From: an uncultured Clostridia bacterium
GTDB lineage: Bacteria > Bacillota > Clostridia > Oscillospirales > Oscillospiraceae
Length of the DNA stretch: 64,000 nucleotides
Reading direction: 5' to 3'
NCBI GenBank assembly: GCA_947383645.1
Contig: CANDEH010000004.1
Coordinates: forward strand, 7,136 to 71,135
Under the pieces are notes generated by a model. It was not told where the DNA came from. It made no database searches and saw nothing but the letters and a program-made list of their open reading frames with translations. A program made the translations under genes and the position numbers. Of the stretch, positions 62,987 to 64,000 are shown in pieces (positions within the stretch are counted from its first letter, which is position 1; each line of letters starts with the position of its first letter).

Positions 62987-63540
62987 TGAAGGATGAGTAT
63001 AAGGTATTCGAGGAGAAGATGAAGAAGACCCTGGACTCCGTGGCCGCGGACTTTGCCGCCGTGCGGGCGGGGCGGGCCAACGCCGCCGTGCTGGATCGGA
63101 TCATGGTCAACTACTACGGTACCCCCACCCCCATTCAGCAGATCGCCTCCATCGGATCCCCGGACCCCCGCTCCCTGGTAATCACCCCCTGGGACGCCTC
63201 GGCGGTGAAGGCCATCGAAAAGGCCATCCAGGAGTCGGATCTGGGCATCAATCCCGCCAACGACGGCAAGTGCCTGCGCCTGCTGTTCCCCCAGCTCACC
63301 GAGGAGCGCCGTAAGGAGCTCACCAAGCTCATCGCCAAGTACGCCGAGGGGGGCAAGGTGGCCATCCGCAACATCCGCCGGGACGCCATGGACAAGTTCA
63401 AGAAGATGGAGAAGAGCAGCGAGATGACCGAGGACGACCTGAAGATCGTCGAGAAGGACATCCAGAAGCTCACCGACGATATGATTAAGAAGGTCGATGA
63501 GCTGTATGCCATCAAAGAGAAGGAACTACTGGAGGTATAA
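62983..63540 (+). CDS. frr: Ribosome recycling factor
   Basis: A 185-residue three-helix-bundle protein that splits post-termination ribosomes with EF-G. Signature parts: [39 protein letters not shown] and [31 protein letters not shown]. Two tandem ATGs start the frame. Its start is coupled to pyrH, and uppS follows as in most Firmicutes. Confidence 0.98.
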   Translation: MMKDEYKVFEEKMKKTLDSVAADFAAVRAGRANAAVLDRIMVNYYGTPTPIQQIASIGSPDPRSLVITPWDASAVKAIEKAIQESDLGINPANDGKCLRLLFPQLTEERRKELTKLIAKYAEGGKVAIRNIRRDAMDKFKKMEKSSEMTEDDLKIVEKDIQKLTDDMIKKVDELYAIKEKELLEV

Positions 63541-63545
63541 AATTC

Positions 63546-63776
63546 GATTGAAACCCGCTTCGCTGGGCTTTCAATCGAGGAGTTGCGCTTCGCTCTGCGC
63601 CTCGGACCTTGACCCCTCTGGGGCCAAGGTCCTGCGACGCTCGCTCCGCGCAGAGTATTTTTTCCGAAAACGCGGTTTCCGGAAAAAATGATTTCAATTT
63701 ATTTGCGGCGTGTGCGCCGCAAACTCCTGGCGGAGGGCCTTGGTGCGTGCGGGGACGGGGTCCCCGCGCACACCAA
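63546..63776. repeat. Series of intergenic hairpins between frr and uppS
   Basis: Five inverted repeats lie in a row: GATTGAAACCC/GGGCTTTCAATC (63546-63576), GGACCTTG/CAAGGTCC (63604-63632), TTTTTTCCGAAAAC/GGTTTCCGGAAAAAA (about 63658-63687), TTTGCGGCG/CGCCGCAAA (63702-63723), and a 17-bp stem at 63740-63776 with wobbles. No gene fits. The region may regulate uppS and downstream lipid genes or be a repeat cluster. Confidence 0.65.
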
Positions 63777-63827
63777 AAGAAATTTGCCGGGGGATTGGGG
63801 GAGCTTAGGTTCCCTCTCGGAGGGTTT

Positions 63828-64000
63828 ATGGGAGTTTCTTGGTTTTCTAAAAAAGAGCAGGATGTGGCGGGTCAGGTGGATTTCGACCATTTGCCCCGTC
63901 ACATTGCGATTATACTGGATGGCAACGGACGCTGGGCCAAAAAGCGGGGGCTGCCCCGCACCGCCGGACATAAGGTGGGGGCGGAGACCTTCCGCACCAT
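63828..64000 (+). CDS. uppS: Isoprenyl transferase (undecaprenyl pyrophosphate synthase), N-terminal part
   Basis: The frame runs off the window end after about 57 residues. It begins [11 protein letters not shown] and contains the family signature [18 protein letters not shown] with the catalytic Asp, followed by [20 protein letters not shown] is placed before the ATG. This cis-prenyltransferase makes the C55 carrier lipid for cell-wall synthesis. Its position after frr is the usual one. Confidence 0.94.
   Translation, partial: MGVSWFSKKEQDVAGQVDFDHLPRHIAIILDGNGRWAKKRGLPRTAGHKVGAETFRT

Overview
The window is GC-rich bacterial chromosome. It fits a gut-type member of the Clostridia, in the broad Oscillospiraceae/Flavonifractor-like group. 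Supporting signs are a spoIIA sporulation operon (spoIIAA-spoIIAB-sigF), the N-terminal part of a sigK gene, the clostridial fusion of IspH to a ribosomal protein S1-like protein, a Rex repressor, strong AGGAGG ribosome binding sites, and runs of Firmicute housekeeping genes (clpP-clpX-lon-engB; pyrH-frr-uppS; rplS-lepB-rbgA-rnhB-yraN). The species assignment is inferred from gene content and was not tested by any search.

Layout. 0-4.3 kb is a conserved block (flavoprotein, cmk, plsC, ispH-rpsA) ending in a clear terminator. 4.3-12.3 kb is a decayed mobile-element graveyard: a cut serine recombinase, an IS21-family element with frameshifted istA and istB, a cut nuclease-family gene, an apparently intact HipA-like kinase gene, a TnpW-like gene, a helicase tail, an IS630-family element with a doubly frameshifted transposase, small element genes, an XRE regulator, and a sigK gene that stops near the point where skin elements split sigK in other spore formers. 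12.4-18.2 kb holds glpK, a SleB-like hydrolase with an in-frame UGA at codon 3, a TIGR04255 gene whose start lies in a large hairpin, an orphan immunity-like cluster, and a MITE-like inverted-repeat element. 18.3-22.6 kb carries spoIIA, a threonine aldolase and a membrane protein.

22.8-26.5 kb holds pcrA and an MBL-fold hydrolase. 26.5-30.7 kb is a cassette of two DUF4358 lipoproteins around an MBOAT O-acyltransferase and a DHHW/AlgX-like protein, probably acylating an exported glycopolymer and preceded by an ECF-like promoter. An array of perfect hairpins follows. 31-38.3 kb holds a HAD phosphatase, a 3-methyladenine glycosylase, glycosyltransferases, tmk, mltG and a U32 protease-like gene. 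38.5-44.9 kb is a complete-looking RND efflux operon (TolC-like, adaptor, pump, TetR) with a consensus promoter followed at once by a perfect 20-bp palindrome, presumably the TetR operator.

45-64 kb is mostly housekeeping: rex, rplS, lepB, rbgA, rnhB, yraN, a dipeptidase, thrC, tig with an unusual repetitive charged tail, clpP, clpX, lon, engB, pyrH, frr and the start of uppS. Two small Cys-rich membrane peptides (35.5 and 45.0 kb) look like paralogues. No rRNA, tRNA or CRISPR array was recognised. The most unusual material is the sigK-flanking graveyard, the regulatory hairpins, and the repeated inverted intergenic elements.
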